Origin: Lachnospiraceae bacterium
GTDB lineage: Bacteria; Bacillota; Clostridia; Lachnospirales; Lachnospiraceae
DNA: 42,904 nucleotides
Assembly (NCBI GenBank): GCA_022766905.1
Contig: JALEPU010000167.1
Location: forward strand, 1 to 42,904
Direction of reading: 5' to 3'
The notes beneath the pieces were generated by a model. The model was given only the letters and a program-made list of their open reading frames with translations, made no database searches and had not been told where the DNA came from. Each line of letters starts with the position of its first letter. Position 1 is the stretch's first letter. Positions 32,275-41,335 of this stretch are shown here, piece by piece. The position numbers and the translations under genes were made by a program.

Positions 32275-34911
32275 TTATCGTTCTATTTTTCTTTGAATCC
32301 ATTTGGTGATTTCTACAATCGGAATGATGGAAAAAGCAAGGGCAAGGGCCGCTGTATATTCAGCCAGAGAAATATGCTCAAATTCAAATGCCGCCGCCAA
32401 AAATGGAACATAGATTACCATTGTGGTACAAATCAGTGACAATACCATAGCTCCCCATAAAAACAGATTCTGATGTTTTATCTGCAACAGAGAACTTCTT
32501 CTGGAACGCATATTAAAAGAGTGAAAAATCTCTGTCATCGATAAGGTCAGAAATGCCATCGTCATTCCATCCGGACTGTCAACAATTTCAAATATTCCCG
32601 CTTCCATATAATGGCCGAGCAGATAGGCAGTAAGAGTCAGGATTGATACAATAAGCCCCTGAAATACCACATCAAATCCCATACCTCCTGCAAAAATACC
32701 TTCTTTGGAATCTCTTGGCTTATGCTTCATCACATCAGATTCTGCCTTTTCCATTCCCAGGGCCAGTGCAGGAAAACAATCTGTAATTAAATTGATCCAA
32801 AGTAAATGAACCGGTTTTAAAATAGTAAATCCCATAATTGTTGCAAAAAAGATGGAAAATACTTCTGATAAATTAGAAGACAAAAGGAACTGAATGGACT
32901 TTCGAATATTATCATAAATTCTTCTTCCTTCTTCCACTGCGGAAACGATTGTAGCAAAATTATCGTCTGTAAGCACCATATCTGCCACATTTTTTGTTAC
33001 ATCCGTACCGGTAATTCCCATTCCAACTCCGATATCCGCACTTTTAATCGAAGGAGCATCATTGACCCCATCTCCGGTCATCGCTGTAATCATGCCCTTC
33101 TTTCGCCATGCATTTACAATCCGAACTTTATGTTCCGGCTGTACTCTGGCATAAACAGAATACTGTTCTATCTTACGATCCAGTTCTTCCTCTGACATTT
33201 CATCAAGCTGTGAGCCGGTAATCGCTTCTTCTTTGCTGGAAATGATTCCTAATTCCATAGCAATGGCTGCCGCAGTATCTTTGTGGTCTCCTGTAATCAT
33301 AATCGGCCGGATTCCTGCCTGTCGACATTTTTCAATTGCTGCCAGCACTTCCGGACGTACCGGATCAATCATACCGCATAATCCCAGAAAGCAAAGATCC
33401 TCTTCCAGATAAGCTGCTTCTTCTTTTTCCGGTTTTTCCTCCCAAATACGCATGGCACCACAAAGAACCCGAAGTGCCCGATTTGCCATATCCTGATTTT
33501 TCCCGATAATTTCCTGCTGTTTTTCTTTTGTAAGAGGCTTGATCTGACCTTCTTCATAATAAGAGGTACATTTTTTTAATACTTCATCAGGGGCTCCTTT
33601 GGTAAACTGAATGACAGATCCATCTTCATTTTTCTGATGAACAGTAGACATCATCTTTCTCATAGAATCGAAAGGAGCTTCTGCGATACGAGGATATTCC
33701 TCCTGCAAAAGAATTTTATTTTCCCCAACCGATATTCCATAATTAACGAGGGCGCATTCCGTTGGTTCTCCAACCGCCTGGCCGTTTTTATCAGGCTGGG
33801 CATCACTGCAAAGGGTCATAGCTCTGGCAAGAAGTTTTTCCTCTCCGAAAGACTCCACTACCGTCATCTTGTTCTGGGTCAAAGTCCCTGTTTTGTCAGA
33901 ACAGATAATCTGAGCACATCCCAGGGTTTCCACTGCGGTCAGTTTCCGAATCACCGCATTTTTCTTAGACATATTGGTCACACCAATGGATAAAACAATG
34001 GTTACCACTGCTACAAGACCTTCCGGAATTGCGGCTACTGCCAGACTAACTGCAATCATAAAGGTATCCAGAACACTTTCTCCGGTAATATTCGGATAAT
34101 TTCGAATCAGATCCATGGCAAAAATGGCAATACAGATTCCTATTACCAGAAAACTTAAAATTTTACTTAGCTGATTTAATTTTATCTGAAGCGGAGTCTC
34201 ATTCTTTTCCGCTTTTGTCAGAGCATCCGCAATTTTGCCCATCTCTGTATCCATTCCCGTTGCTGTCACAACAGCCTTTCCTCTTCCATATACAATCGTA
34301 CTTCCCATATATACCATATTGGTCCGGTCTCCCAAAGGAATATCTTTTCCTTTTTCCGCCAGGAGCATTGTTACATCTTTCAGAACCGGGACAGATTCAC
34401 CGGTAAGGGCAGCTTCCTCAGCTTTTAAGCTGACGCTTTCTAACAGTCTGGCATCTGCCGGCACTGCATCCCCGGCTTCCAGTATAATCACATCTCCCGG
34501 AGCAAGCTCTTCACTTTTTACCACCATCTGCTGACCATCCCGAAGTACCTTGGAAGTTGCTACCGCTATCTCCTGAAGTGCTTCAATGGCCTTTTCTGCT
34601 TTACTTTCCTGAACAACCCCTAAAATCCCATTGATCAGGACAACAACCATAATGATAATCACATCTGCATAGGATTCTCCGGAATAGGCAGATGTAATAC
34701 CTGAAATAATCGCTGCGGCAACGAGAATTAAAATCATTGGATCCATCAGTTCCCCGATAAAACGCCGGAATATGGAGACTTTTTTTCCTTCTTTTAATTT
34801 GTTTCTTCCATATTGAACCAGCCTTTCCTCCGCTTCTTTCATTGTTAAGCCATCTTCGCAAGAGTTCCATTCAGAAAGTACTTTTTTATGATCTTTCAAA
34901 TATTCTCTCAT
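32275..34911 (-). CDS. P-type cation-transporting ATPase (Ca2+/Mn2+ type)
   Basis: This membrane pump of the P2 (SERCA/PMR1-like) class has 878 aa. It has the N-terminal cation-ATPase domain (LSEWNSCEDGLTMKEAEERL), the TGESVPV actuator loop, PEGLVAVVTIVLS in the ion-binding M4 helix, the phosphorylated Asp in CSDKTGTLTQNKM, KGAPDEV in the nucleotide domain, and GDGVNDAPSIKSADIGVGMG. About ten membrane helices are visible. These pumps usually export calcium, and some export manganese. The upstream yybP-ykoY-like riboswitch argues that this one is controlled by Mn2+. AGGAGG precedes the ATG. Confidence 0.96.
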   Translation of the reverse strand: MREYLKDHKKVLSEWNSCEDGLTMKEAEERLVQYGRNKLKEGKKVSIFRRFIGELMDPMILILVAAAIISGITSAYSGESYADVIIIMVVVLINGILGVVQESKAEKAIEALQEIAVATSKVLRDGQQMVVKSEELAPGDVIILEAGDAVPADARLLESVSLKAEEAALTGESVPVLKDVTMLLAEKGKDIPLGDRTNMVYMGSTIVYGRGKAVVTATGMDTEMGKIADALTKAEKNETPLQIKLNQLSKILSFLVIGICIAIFAMDLIRNYPNITGESVLDTFMIAVSLAVAAIPEGLVAVVTIVLSIGVTNMSKKNAVIRKLTAVETLGCAQIICSDKTGTLTQNKMTVVESFGEEKLLARAMTLCSDAQPDKNGQAVGEPTECALVNYGISVGENKILLQEEYPRIAEAPFDSMRKMMSTVHQKNEDGSVIQFTKGAPDEVLKKCTSYYEEGQIKPLTKEKQQEIIGKNQDMANRALRVLCGAMRIWEEKPEKEEAAYLEEDLCFLGLCGMIDPVRPEVLAAIEKCRQAGIRPIMITGDHKDTAAAIAMELGIISSKEEAITGSQLDEMSEEELDRKIEQYSVYARVQPEHKVRIVNAWRKKGMITAMTGDGVNDAPSIKSADIGVGMGITGTDVTKNVADMVLTDDNFATIVSAVEEGRRIYDNIRKSIQFLLSSNLSEVFSIFFATIMGFTILKPVHLLWINLITDCFPALALGMEKAESDVMKHKPRDSKEGIFAGGMGFDVVFQGLIVSILTLTAYLLGHYMEAGIFEIVDSPDGMTMAFLTLSMTEIFHSFNMRSRRSSLLQIKHQNLFLWGAMVLSLICTTMVIYVPFLAAAFEFEHISLAEYTAALALAFSIIPIVEITKWIQRKIER

Positions 34912-35028
34912 ACCTTTTTCCTCCTTTTGAGATTTCTACAGATATTGTCAATCCGCTTTCTTCATTGCTCAGAGCCAAATCAATGTTTTACCACTGATCG
35001 GGTATCTTTATCGTCCGAATAAACCTGA

Positions 35029-35158
35029 AAAAAAGAAAAACCCATATACAATAGTATTCCTATTGTATATGAGTCTCATTCTTTCAGGATAAACCAGGCC
35101 TTATGACCATGATGTTGGCTTATCTCACACAGTAATGTGTGGAATTACTCCCTCATCG
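35029..35158 (-). ncRNA. yybP-ykoY (manganese) riboswitch candidate
   Basis: The leader of the ATPase gene contains, in order on the minus strand: ATGAGGGAGTAATTCC, a CACACA/TGTGTG stem, GATAAGCCAACATCATGG, AAGGCCTGGTTTATC, GAATGAGACTC, then the intrinsic terminator CATATACAATAG/CTATTGTATATG followed by GGGTTTTTCTTTTT. This matches the arrangement of yybP-ykoY RNAs (GGGGAGTA start, CAACAT, GCCTG, GAGACC, terminator). That class senses Mn2+ and frequently precedes P-type ATPases. The motif GAGACT differs from GAGACC by one base. A promoter lies directly upstream. Confidence 0.75.
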
Positions 35159-35166
35159 TTAGTTTA

Positions 35167-35195
35167 ATTTTAACATATTCTTCTCAAAGTAGCAA
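35167..35195 (-). promoter_or_regulatory. Promoter of the riboswitch-ATPase transcript
   Basis: On the minus strand TTGCTA (35190-35195), a 17-bp spacer and TAAAAT (35167-35172), immediately upstream of the aptamer. Confidence 0.55.
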
Positions 35196-35208
35196 CTATT
35201 TTTCTGCT

Positions 35209-35856
35209 CTATCGATCTCTTTTTTCATGATTATTGATACAGGATTCCAGCACTTCCAGAATATCCCCTTCCTCAAAAGGAGCAGCCAGCCAGTCATCCA
35301 TATCCGCCTCCTGGGCTTTCCGGATGTCTTCTTCATTTTCCTCACAAAGCACTGCAATAATCGGAATCTGTCTGGCGTCTTCTTTGTCACAGGCTCGAAT
35401 CGCCTTTGCCGTCAGGAAACCTCCTTTTGGTGAAATCCTGACATCAATGAAAATCGCATCAAATGTTTTCTTTCTGGAAAATTGAAATGCATCCACTGCT
35501 CTTTTTCCCTCTTCCACCCAAAAAACAGTGGCACCCATCTCTTCCAGAATCTTTTTCAGCCTCTTTTTCTTGTCATTTTTTCCTAAAGCAAGGAGAATAT
35601 TTCTTTTTGCCAATGGCAGATGATCTTCAAAAAACCTCTCTTCCGATCCAGGAACTGCTTTTTCCATAGGAAACAGCTCTAAAAACAACTCTTCTGCCTG
35701 CTTGACTTCTTCTTCCACCTTTTTTCCATGATCCAAAACCAACTCTGCTTCATCGTTATTTTTCTGTATCAGGCCTGCTAACTTACGAATACGATCCAGT
35801 TTGCTCCAAATGATCTGTTCTTTGGACAGCATCACTGCATCTTTTTCTCTTTTCAT
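35209..35856 (-). CDS. Degenerate response-regulator receiver protein
   Basis: The 215-aa protein has a charged helical region (about 1-75, likely coiled coil) followed by a receiver-like domain (about 85-205). The phosphoacceptor aspartate is kept in DAIFIDVRISPKGG. The conserved partners are not: the acidic pair after the first strand is replaced (ILLALGKND), the Thr/Ser is not in place in IIAVLCEENEED, and the signalling Lys of K-P is Ala (AAPFEEGDIL). It is therefore unlikely to be switched by ordinary phosphotransfer. It lies 11 bp after the GGDEF-EAL-PAS gene, with the RBS overlapping that gene's stop. No DNA-binding domain is present. Confidence 0.82.
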   Translation of the reverse strand: MKREKDAVMLSKEQIIWSKLDRIRKLAGLIQKNNDEAELVLDHGKKVEEEVKQAEELFLELFPMEKAVPGSEERFFEDHLPLAKRNILLALGKNDKKKRLKKILEEMGATVFWVEEGKRAVDAFQFSRKKTFDAIFIDVRISPKGGFLTAKAIRACDKEDARQIPIIAVLCEENEEDIRKAQEADMDDWLAAPFEEGDILEVLESCINNHEKRDR

Positions 35857-35867
35857 TTCATTTTCAC

Positions 35868-38135
35868 CTAACTTTCATCCGAGTCAGGCAATGCATAACA
35901 CATGCTCTGTACCTCAGGCTGGCCGGAAATACCTTCTACATTGTACTGGTAGTGTGCAACCCAGACAATACTTCCATCCTTTCTCACATACCGAAATTTA
36001 ATTGGACTTCTATCTTCACTCCTCATCTTTTTAAGGCTGTCTGCATATACTCTTTCCAAATCCTCCGGATATACGATTGATCTACTGTTTCCTTTTGGCT
36101 TGCCATTAAAAAATTCATCTCTGGTATATCCGATAATATCCAGCATTGCATCATTCATATATGTAATCATCATATCAATTTCTATGTCATAACGAACAAT
36201 TCCAAAAGGCAGATGGCCGTACATAGAATCCAGCAATGCCTGATTCTTACGAATCGTTCCTGATAAACGCATTGATTTTTCTAAAATAGCCATCTCTTCT
36301 GCTACATTTTTCTTAATCTGTATCATTCTGAATCGGTCTAATTTCAGGGTCTCTTCCACGTCAACACATTCTGCATAAAAACAGAAACGTCTGTCCATCA
36401 TTTCCCCTTCCTGAGACTGTTTTTGGATGCTTCCTTCTCCACTCATATGGATTCTCTTCCACTCTTCTCCAAACACAGAGCAGGAATACAGATTAAAATG
36501 AAATTTCTCTGTCTGAATACTCTGATGAAAATGCTCCATTAAATTTGCTTTTCCCGTCAGAACTTCTTCCATCAGAATGTCCTTCCATTCAATCTGGTCT
36601 GAAACCATCTGGGTAACCCGGTCAATATCTTTCATAATAAAATAATCATTCAGAACATCTTCGATTAAATCCCTTGCCTGAGTCAGACTGTAATGCTTCT
36701 GCTTTCTTTTTGACAAATCCTGAGTCGATGTTTTCTGAATCAGCTCTTCTGCCTCATCCAGCGGAATCGGCGGACAATAATAATTCCCCTGCACCAGATG
36801 ACATCCATGTTTTTTAATAATCTCTTCCTGTTTCTTCGTCTCAATTCCAACACAGTATACTCTCTGTTTTAACATCCTGGAAACAGAAATGATGCCGGCA
36901 AAAATCATCTGATTATGTTCCTGGCTAAAATCATTCATAATAATACTTCTGTCAATCTTGACCCCATCTACCGGATTATTCTGTAAAATACCAACGGAAG
37001 AAAAACCGGCTCCAAATCCCTGCAGAGAAACAAGAAAACCGGCTTCCCGAAGCTTTTTGATCTGCTGCTCCATCTTTTCCTTTTCTTCCATTACTGTTCT
37101 CTCACCTATATCAATCTTCAGATAGGTCGGAGAAACCTGATATTTTTTTGCAATTTGCTTTAACTGAACCGCCCAGAACGGATTGTAACAATGTAATCCG
37201 GAAAAATTACAGGAGATCGGAATGATCGGTCTCTTTTCTTTTTTCCATCTTTGTAGAATCTGACAGGCTTTTTCAAACATGTAAAGGTCCAGTTCAATAA
37301 TAAAATGATTATTTTCAAATGTGGAGAGAAAATACGCAGGATTTAACTCTCCCTTCTTTGGATGCTGCCACCTGACCAGCATCTCAAGTCCTACGATCGT
37401 ACCTACTTCAATATCATACTGAGGTTGAAAAACAGGAAAAAATTCTCCATGCTCCAGCGCTGTGTTCATGCGGCTCTCCAAATCAATCGTCGTCTCTCTG
37501 TCCGCTTTCATCTTCAAAAATAACGCCTGATTCTCTGAAAATTCAATCTGCTGATCCCGTCCGTTTCTTCTTGCTTCCGCCAAAGCAGCCATCGCCTGTT
37601 CCAATAAAAGGTTACCGTCCAGTTTATTCTTCTTATCCCATAAGGAACTGCCAATGGAAACCCTGATTCTGTAATCTTTGTTTGGAATCCCCATCTGATC
37701 TGCCCGCAGCTCGCGTACTGAAAATAAAATCCGATTTCCTACTTCCGAAACAAATTCTCTTGTAGCCTCAGGAATCAGAATGGCAAAAATATCACCTTCC
37801 ACTCTTGCCACAATAGAGTCATCCAGGGCACAATAACGAATAACCCCTGCCATCTCCTTTAATAATCTGTCCCCTGCCTGATATCCAAACAGTGTATTGA
37901 TTCCTTTCATATTATCTACATTGATTAACAAAAGTCCCGGTCTTTTGGCCTGTCCGCTGATATACTTTAAATATTTACCAAAAGCAATCCGATTCCAGAC
38001 TCCGGTCAGTTGATCAATCTTTTCCAGATAATCAATTCTTTTTTGCATGCTGGAAATCTGTTCCTCTTCTTTTGACGAAAACCCTTTTCCTGTCTCTGAT
38101 CTTCCTGTATTCTGATAGATATTACGAAAAATCAT
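35868..38135 (-). CDS. Degenerate GGDEF-EAL protein with C-terminal PAS domain
   Basis: The 755-aa protein has three signalling domains and no membrane segment. The GGDEF domain (about 35-165) begins with DQLTGVWNR, has the metal site INVDNMKGIN, and has EGDIF at 113-117 in place of GGDEF, so catalysis is doubtful. The EAL domain (about 215-460) has GLEMLVRW and KIDRSI, but the metal-binding DDFG is LQGFGAG, so phosphodiesterase activity is probably lost. About residues 480-600 are a helical linker without known domain. A PAS domain is at about 625-750 (DAMLDIIGYTRDEF, VRKDGSIVWVAHY). Such proteins often bind c-di-GMP or act by protein contact. AGGAGG precedes the ATG; panE lies 12 bp upstream. 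Confidence 0.88.
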   Translation of the reverse strand: MIFRNIYQNTGRSETGKGFSSKEEEQISSMQKRIDYLEKIDQLTGVWNRIAFGKYLKYISGQAKRPGLLLINVDNMKGINTLFGYQAGDRLLKEMAGVIRYCALDDSIVARVEGDIFAILIPEATREFVSEVGNRILFSVRELRADQMGIPNKDYRIRVSIGSSLWDKKNKLDGNLLLEQAMAALAEARRNGRDQQIEFSENQALFLKMKADRETTIDLESRMNTALEHGEFFPVFQPQYDIEVGTIVGLEMLVRWQHPKKGELNPAYFLSTFENNHFIIELDLYMFEKACQILQRWKKEKRPIIPISCNFSGLHCYNPFWAVQLKQIAKKYQVSPTYLKIDIGERTVMEEKEKMEQQIKKLREAGFLVSLQGFGAGFSSVGILQNNPVDGVKIDRSIIMNDFSQEHNQMIFAGIISVSRMLKQRVYCVGIETKKQEEIIKKHGCHLVQGNYYCPPIPLDEAEELIQKTSTQDLSKRKQKHYSLTQARDLIEDVLNDYFIMKDIDRVTQMVSDQIEWKDILMEEVLTGKANLMEHFHQSIQTEKFHFNLYSCSVFGEEWKRIHMSGEGSIQKQSQEGEMMDRRFCFYAECVDVEETLKLDRFRMIQIKKNVAEEMAILEKSMRLSGTIRKNQALLDSMYGHLPFGIVRYDIEIDMMITYMNDAMLDIIGYTRDEFFNGKPKGNSRSIVYPEDLERVYADSLKKMRSEDRSPIKFRYVRKDGSIVWVAHYQYNVEGISGQPEVQSMCYALPDSDES

Positions 38136-38147
38136 CCTTTGTTCCTC

Positions 38148-39161
38148 CTAAAAATCCTTCTCTTTTTCGTCTTCCTCTCCCTCAATCCAAGATTTCTCGT
38201 CTATTTCTATCCAGTCATCATCCGAAAGAATTCCTCTGTTCTTCTCCATAAGACGAATTCCATCGTAAAAATAGTCATTTACCGGAGTTAATACTCCGTA
38301 CTCCCGTCCCTTCTTACAGATAAAGCCTGCAAACAGCATCAATTCTGTCTCTCTTCCTGCCAGCATATCCTGTCGCATGGAAGGCATACCATCCGGATTC
38401 AGTCCGTCTAAGACCTCCATCCACTGGGTAATCTCTTCTTCTGTCAGATCAATGTCTTCGTATTGAGCCACTCTTTTTGTCTCCTTCATGGCTTCCAGCA
38501 TCATGGTTCTGGCCAGGCCGTCTTTTTGCAGTCCTCCATAATTCACCTGAAAAACTGCTGCTGCCTGATTCACCCCTGTGTTCAACATCAGCTTACTCCA
38601 CATCTTATGGCGGATGTCATCGGGAATCTCATAATCGATTCCTGCCTCGTCTAATAACCGGGCCACGAACTTAAGCTTGGCATCCAGCCTTTGATTCGGA
38701 TTGCCAATCGACATATATCCTGTCTTCGTGTAAGTAAAATGATTCTTTTCCTTTACAGCGTCCATGCCCTGCACACAACAATATAAAACCTGTTCTTTTC
38801 CAAATCGCTCAATCAAAAGTTCTTCGCTGGAAATCCCATTTAAGACAGATACAAATATGGTATGCTCGTCTGCTGCAAGAGCAGCTGTCTTAAGCGCCTC
38901 CTCGAGCTGATAAAACTTTACGGAAATGAGAACCAGATCCGGTGCTTTCTTTAATTGCTTTGGACTATAAAAAGAAAAGTCCATCTTCTGACCATTACAG
39001 TAAATCCCCTCTGCCTTGTATCGGTCAATCCTCTCCTCTTCTGCCAGGAAAAATACTCGGTCCGTTCCCAGTTTTTCTGTCATCATACTGCCATACATTA
39101 CTCCTAAAGCGCCTGCTCCCAGGATGGCAATCTGTCCCTTTGTTTCTGTCTTTGTCTCCAT
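38148..39161 (-). CDS. panE: 2-dehydropantoate 2-reductase family protein
   Basis: This is a ketopantoate reductase-like enzyme for pantothenate/CoA synthesis using NADPH. It has 337 aa. The N-terminal Rossmann motif is IAILGAGALGVMYGSMM; SVKFYQLEEALK and FVSVLNGISSEELL follow. The catalytic Lys is in WSKLMLNTGVNQAAAVF, and the acidic C-terminal tail (GEEDEKEKDF) is unusual. The family also contains enzymes on other 2-keto acids, so panE is the likely but not certain name. It is the first gene of a transcript that continues into the degenerate signalling pair. Confidence 0.85.
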   Translation of the reverse strand: METKTETKGQIAILGAGALGVMYGSMMTEKLGTDRVFFLAEEERIDRYKAEGIYCNGQKMDFSFYSPKQLKKAPDLVLISVKFYQLEEALKTAALAADEHTIFVSVLNGISSEELLIERFGKEQVLYCCVQGMDAVKEKNHFTYTKTGYMSIGNPNQRLDAKLKFVARLLDEAGIDYEIPDDIRHKMWSKLMLNTGVNQAAAVFQVNYGGLQKDGLARTMMLEAMKETKRVAQYEDIDLTEEEITQWMEVLDGLNPDGMPSMRQDMLAGRETELMLFAGFICKKGREYGVLTPVNDYFYDGIRLMEKNRGILSDDDWIEIDEKSWIEGEEDEKEKDF

Positions 39162-39330
39162 TGATTTTCACTTCCCCAAATCTGGTTTTTCCTTTTTTGG
39201 GCCTTTCTATGTCAAATGCTAGTTATAGATATTAGTATTTTAACATAAAGTTTTTTTAAAAAAAAGTATTTTCCTGAAAAAATTTCATGATTTTGGAATT
39301 ATTTTTAAAATCATCCTCTAACAGAGTGGA

Positions 39331-39359
39331 TTGACAAACCACTTTTCTATGAGTATTCT
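39331..39359 (+). promoter_or_regulatory. Promoter of the RluA-type gene
   Basis: TTGACA (39331-39336), a 17-bp spacer and TATTCT (39354-39359). Since the promoter covers the upstream end of the open frame, translation must begin downstream, at 39460. The rest of 39162-39330 is an A/T-rich gap with no gene seen. Confidence 0.75.
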
Positions 39360-39459
39360 AAAAACAGAATGTTGCCCGACAAATGGGCCTAATGTGGATT
39401 TTTTCGTGCTTTGCACTCCCAAAATCAACGAAAACGGTCAAAAGGAGATTTGGATTACC

Positions 39460-40377
39460 ATGGATTTTATCTATCAGATTCTTCCGGAAGAAGAACACCA
39501 GACAGTCGATCAGTATTTAAAAAAGCAGGGATACTCCCGCCGCTTAATCATTCAAATAAAAAAAGAAGAAAAAGGGATTTTGGTCAATCAGAATCCGGTT
39601 TTTACCAGCCATGTTCTTCTTTCCGGTGATCAGCTTGCCATTCATCTTCCCGAAGAGCCGCCAAGCAACATAGAACCTGTACCTCTCCCATTTCCTATCA
39701 TATACGAAGATGACCATATTCTTGCAATAAATAAGCCGACAGACATGCCGATTCACCCATCTTTTCAAAATTACGACAATACTCTTGCCAACAGTGCAGC
39801 CTGGTATATGAAAAAACAAGGACTTCCCTTTGTCTTCCGCTGTGTCAACCGGCTGGACCGGGATACCACCGGGCTGGTTCTTCTTGCAAAGCATCAATTA
39901 AGCGGCAGCATTTTATCATCAATGGTAAAAGAAAGAAAAATACATCGGGAATATCTGGCAGCGGTAGAGGGAACCATAGAAAAAGCCGGGACTATTTCTC
40001 TCCCAATTGGTCGGCTTCCCGGTTCTGCCATTTTACGATGCATTGATCCTGTCCATGGAGAATCTTCCATTACCCATTATGAACCTCTTGCATTTTGTCA
40101 GGGGCTTACCTTGTTAAAAATTCACCTGGAAACAGGAAGAACCCATCAGATCCGGGTTCATATGAATGCCATTGGACACCCGCTTCCCGGTGATTACCTG
40201 TATCATCCTTATTTCGATGTCATCAAGCGTCAGCCTCTTCACTCTTTCCAATTATCCTTTTCTCATCCAATTTCAGGGAAAAGTATGGAACTATATGCTC
40301 CGGTTCCGGAAGACATCAAAAAATTATTTCCTTCTTTTTTTGCAGAAACTCTTGCAATCAAAAAGGAATCATACTAA
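39460..40377 (+). CDS. RluA-family rRNA/tRNA pseudouridine synthase
   Basis: The 305-aa protein converts uridine to pseudouridine in RNA; the target cannot be fixed from the sequence. An S4-like N-terminal region (about 15-75, VDQYLKKQGYSRRLIIQIKK) precedes the catalytic domain. The domain has YEDDHILAINKP, the active Asp in VNRLDRDTTGLVLLAK, REYLAAVEG, and LETGRTHQIRVHMNAIGHPL. The frame is open from 39331, but those codons cover the promoter, and the Met at 39460 has AAGGAG upstream (12 nt) and suits the family start. It is the first of three plus-strand genes. Confidence 0.9.
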   Translation: MDFIYQILPEEEHQTVDQYLKKQGYSRRLIIQIKKEEKGILVNQNPVFTSHVLLSGDQLAIHLPEEPPSNIEPVPLPFPIIYEDDHILAINKPTDMPIHPSFQNYDNTLANSAAWYMKKQGLPFVFRCVNRLDRDTTGLVLLAKHQLSGSILSSMVKERKIHREYLAAVEGTIEKAGTISLPIGRLPGSAILRCIDPVHGESSITHYEPLAFCQGLTLLKIHLETGRTHQIRVHMNAIGHPLPGDYLYHPYFDVIKRQPLHSFQLSFSHPISGKSMELYAPVPEDIKKLFPSFFAETLAIKKESY

Positions 40378-40428
40378 AATAAACCCGGTCATCAATAAGT
40401 TTTTTTGACAAAAGAAAGAAGGATTATC

Positions 40429-41160
40429 ATGAAATATGTTTTAGATACTCATACCCACACTGTTGCCAGCGGTCATGCCTACTCTACCATTGCTGAGATG
40501 GCAAAATCCGCTTCCGAAAAAGGACTTGATCTCCTCGGTATCACAGAACATGCCCCTTTAATGCCAGGTTCCTGTCAGCAGATTTATTTTTCTAACCTGG
40601 TCGTTGTACCCCGGCAGATGTACGGTGTGGAGCTTATGTTTGGAGTAGAACTGAATATTCTGGATTTTGATGGACATGTAGATTTGAACAATTTTATCCT
40701 GGACCGGTTAGATTTGCGTATTGCCAGCCTGCATACCCCATGCATTGATCCCGGTACGGTAGAAGAAAATACCAATGCAGTTCTTGGTGCCATTAAAAAT
40801 CCAAGAATCGACATCATTGGCCACCCGGATGATTGTGTCTATCCTCTGGATCTGGAAAAAGTCGTTTACGCTGCCAAAGAATATAAGACACTTCTGGAAG
40901 TAAACAACAACTCTTTAAATCCTCAGGGTGCAAGAAAAAATGCCAGAGGCAACATTCTGACCATGCTATCATACTGTAAGAAACTGAAAGTACCGGTTAT
41001 TATGAACAGTGATTCTCATGTTTTTTCAGATGTAGGCCGTCATGATTTTTCTGACAGTGTTATCGAAGAAGCAGATTTTCCGGAAGAATTAATTGTAAAT
41101 CGTTCTGTGGAAGCTTTTAAAGCTGCCATCGCAGACAAAAGAAATACATTCCTTTATTAG
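40429..41160 (+). CDS. PHP-domain phosphoesterase (YcdX-like)
   Basis: This 243-aa PHP (polymerase and histidinol phosphatase) hydrolase has metal-binding motifs HTHTVASGHAYS (residues 7 onward), ITEHAP, LRIASLHTP, IDIIGHPDD and MNSDSHVFSDVG. These are the His/Asp residues that hold a trinuclear centre in YcdX-type enzymes. The chosen Met at 40429 begins MKYVLDTHTHT and has AAGAAGG upstream; eight earlier codons are excluded. It has 51 bp to the RluA gene and is likely cotranscribed. Natural substrate unknown; phosphatase activity is inferred from family. Confidence 0.88.
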   Translation: MKYVLDTHTHTVASGHAYSTIAEMAKSASEKGLDLLGITEHAPLMPGSCQQIYFSNLVVVPRQMYGVELMFGVELNILDFDGHVDLNNFILDRLDLRIASLHTPCIDPGTVEENTNAVLGAIKNPRIDIIGHPDDCVYPLDLEKVVYAAKEYKTLLEVNNNSLNPQGARKNARGNILTMLSYCKKLKVPVIMNSDSHVFSDVGRHDFSDSVIEEADFPEELIVNRSVEAFKAAIADKRNTFLY

Positions 41161-41273
41161 AGTCTCAAAAGGTGATTACGGATTGTTTCGCTTCTGTCAG
41201 CTCCCTCAATCCTGTAATCTTTCTGAACGAATATCCGGCACCAATTGCCTTTCCTCGCATAATATAATCATAC

Positions 41274-41304
41274 AAGGGAACCTATTTCAGGTTCCTTTTC
41301 TTTC
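41274..41304 (+). terminator. Terminator between the PHP and peptidase genes
   Basis: AAGGGAACC (41274-41282) pairs with GGTTCCTT (41290-41297) around a 7-nt loop, followed by TTCTTTCT. It is about 110 bp past the PHP stop and about 30 bp before the S8 gene. Confidence 0.8.
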
Positions 41305-41335
41305 TCCTATTCACTCTTTCAAAAAGGTGTAACTT

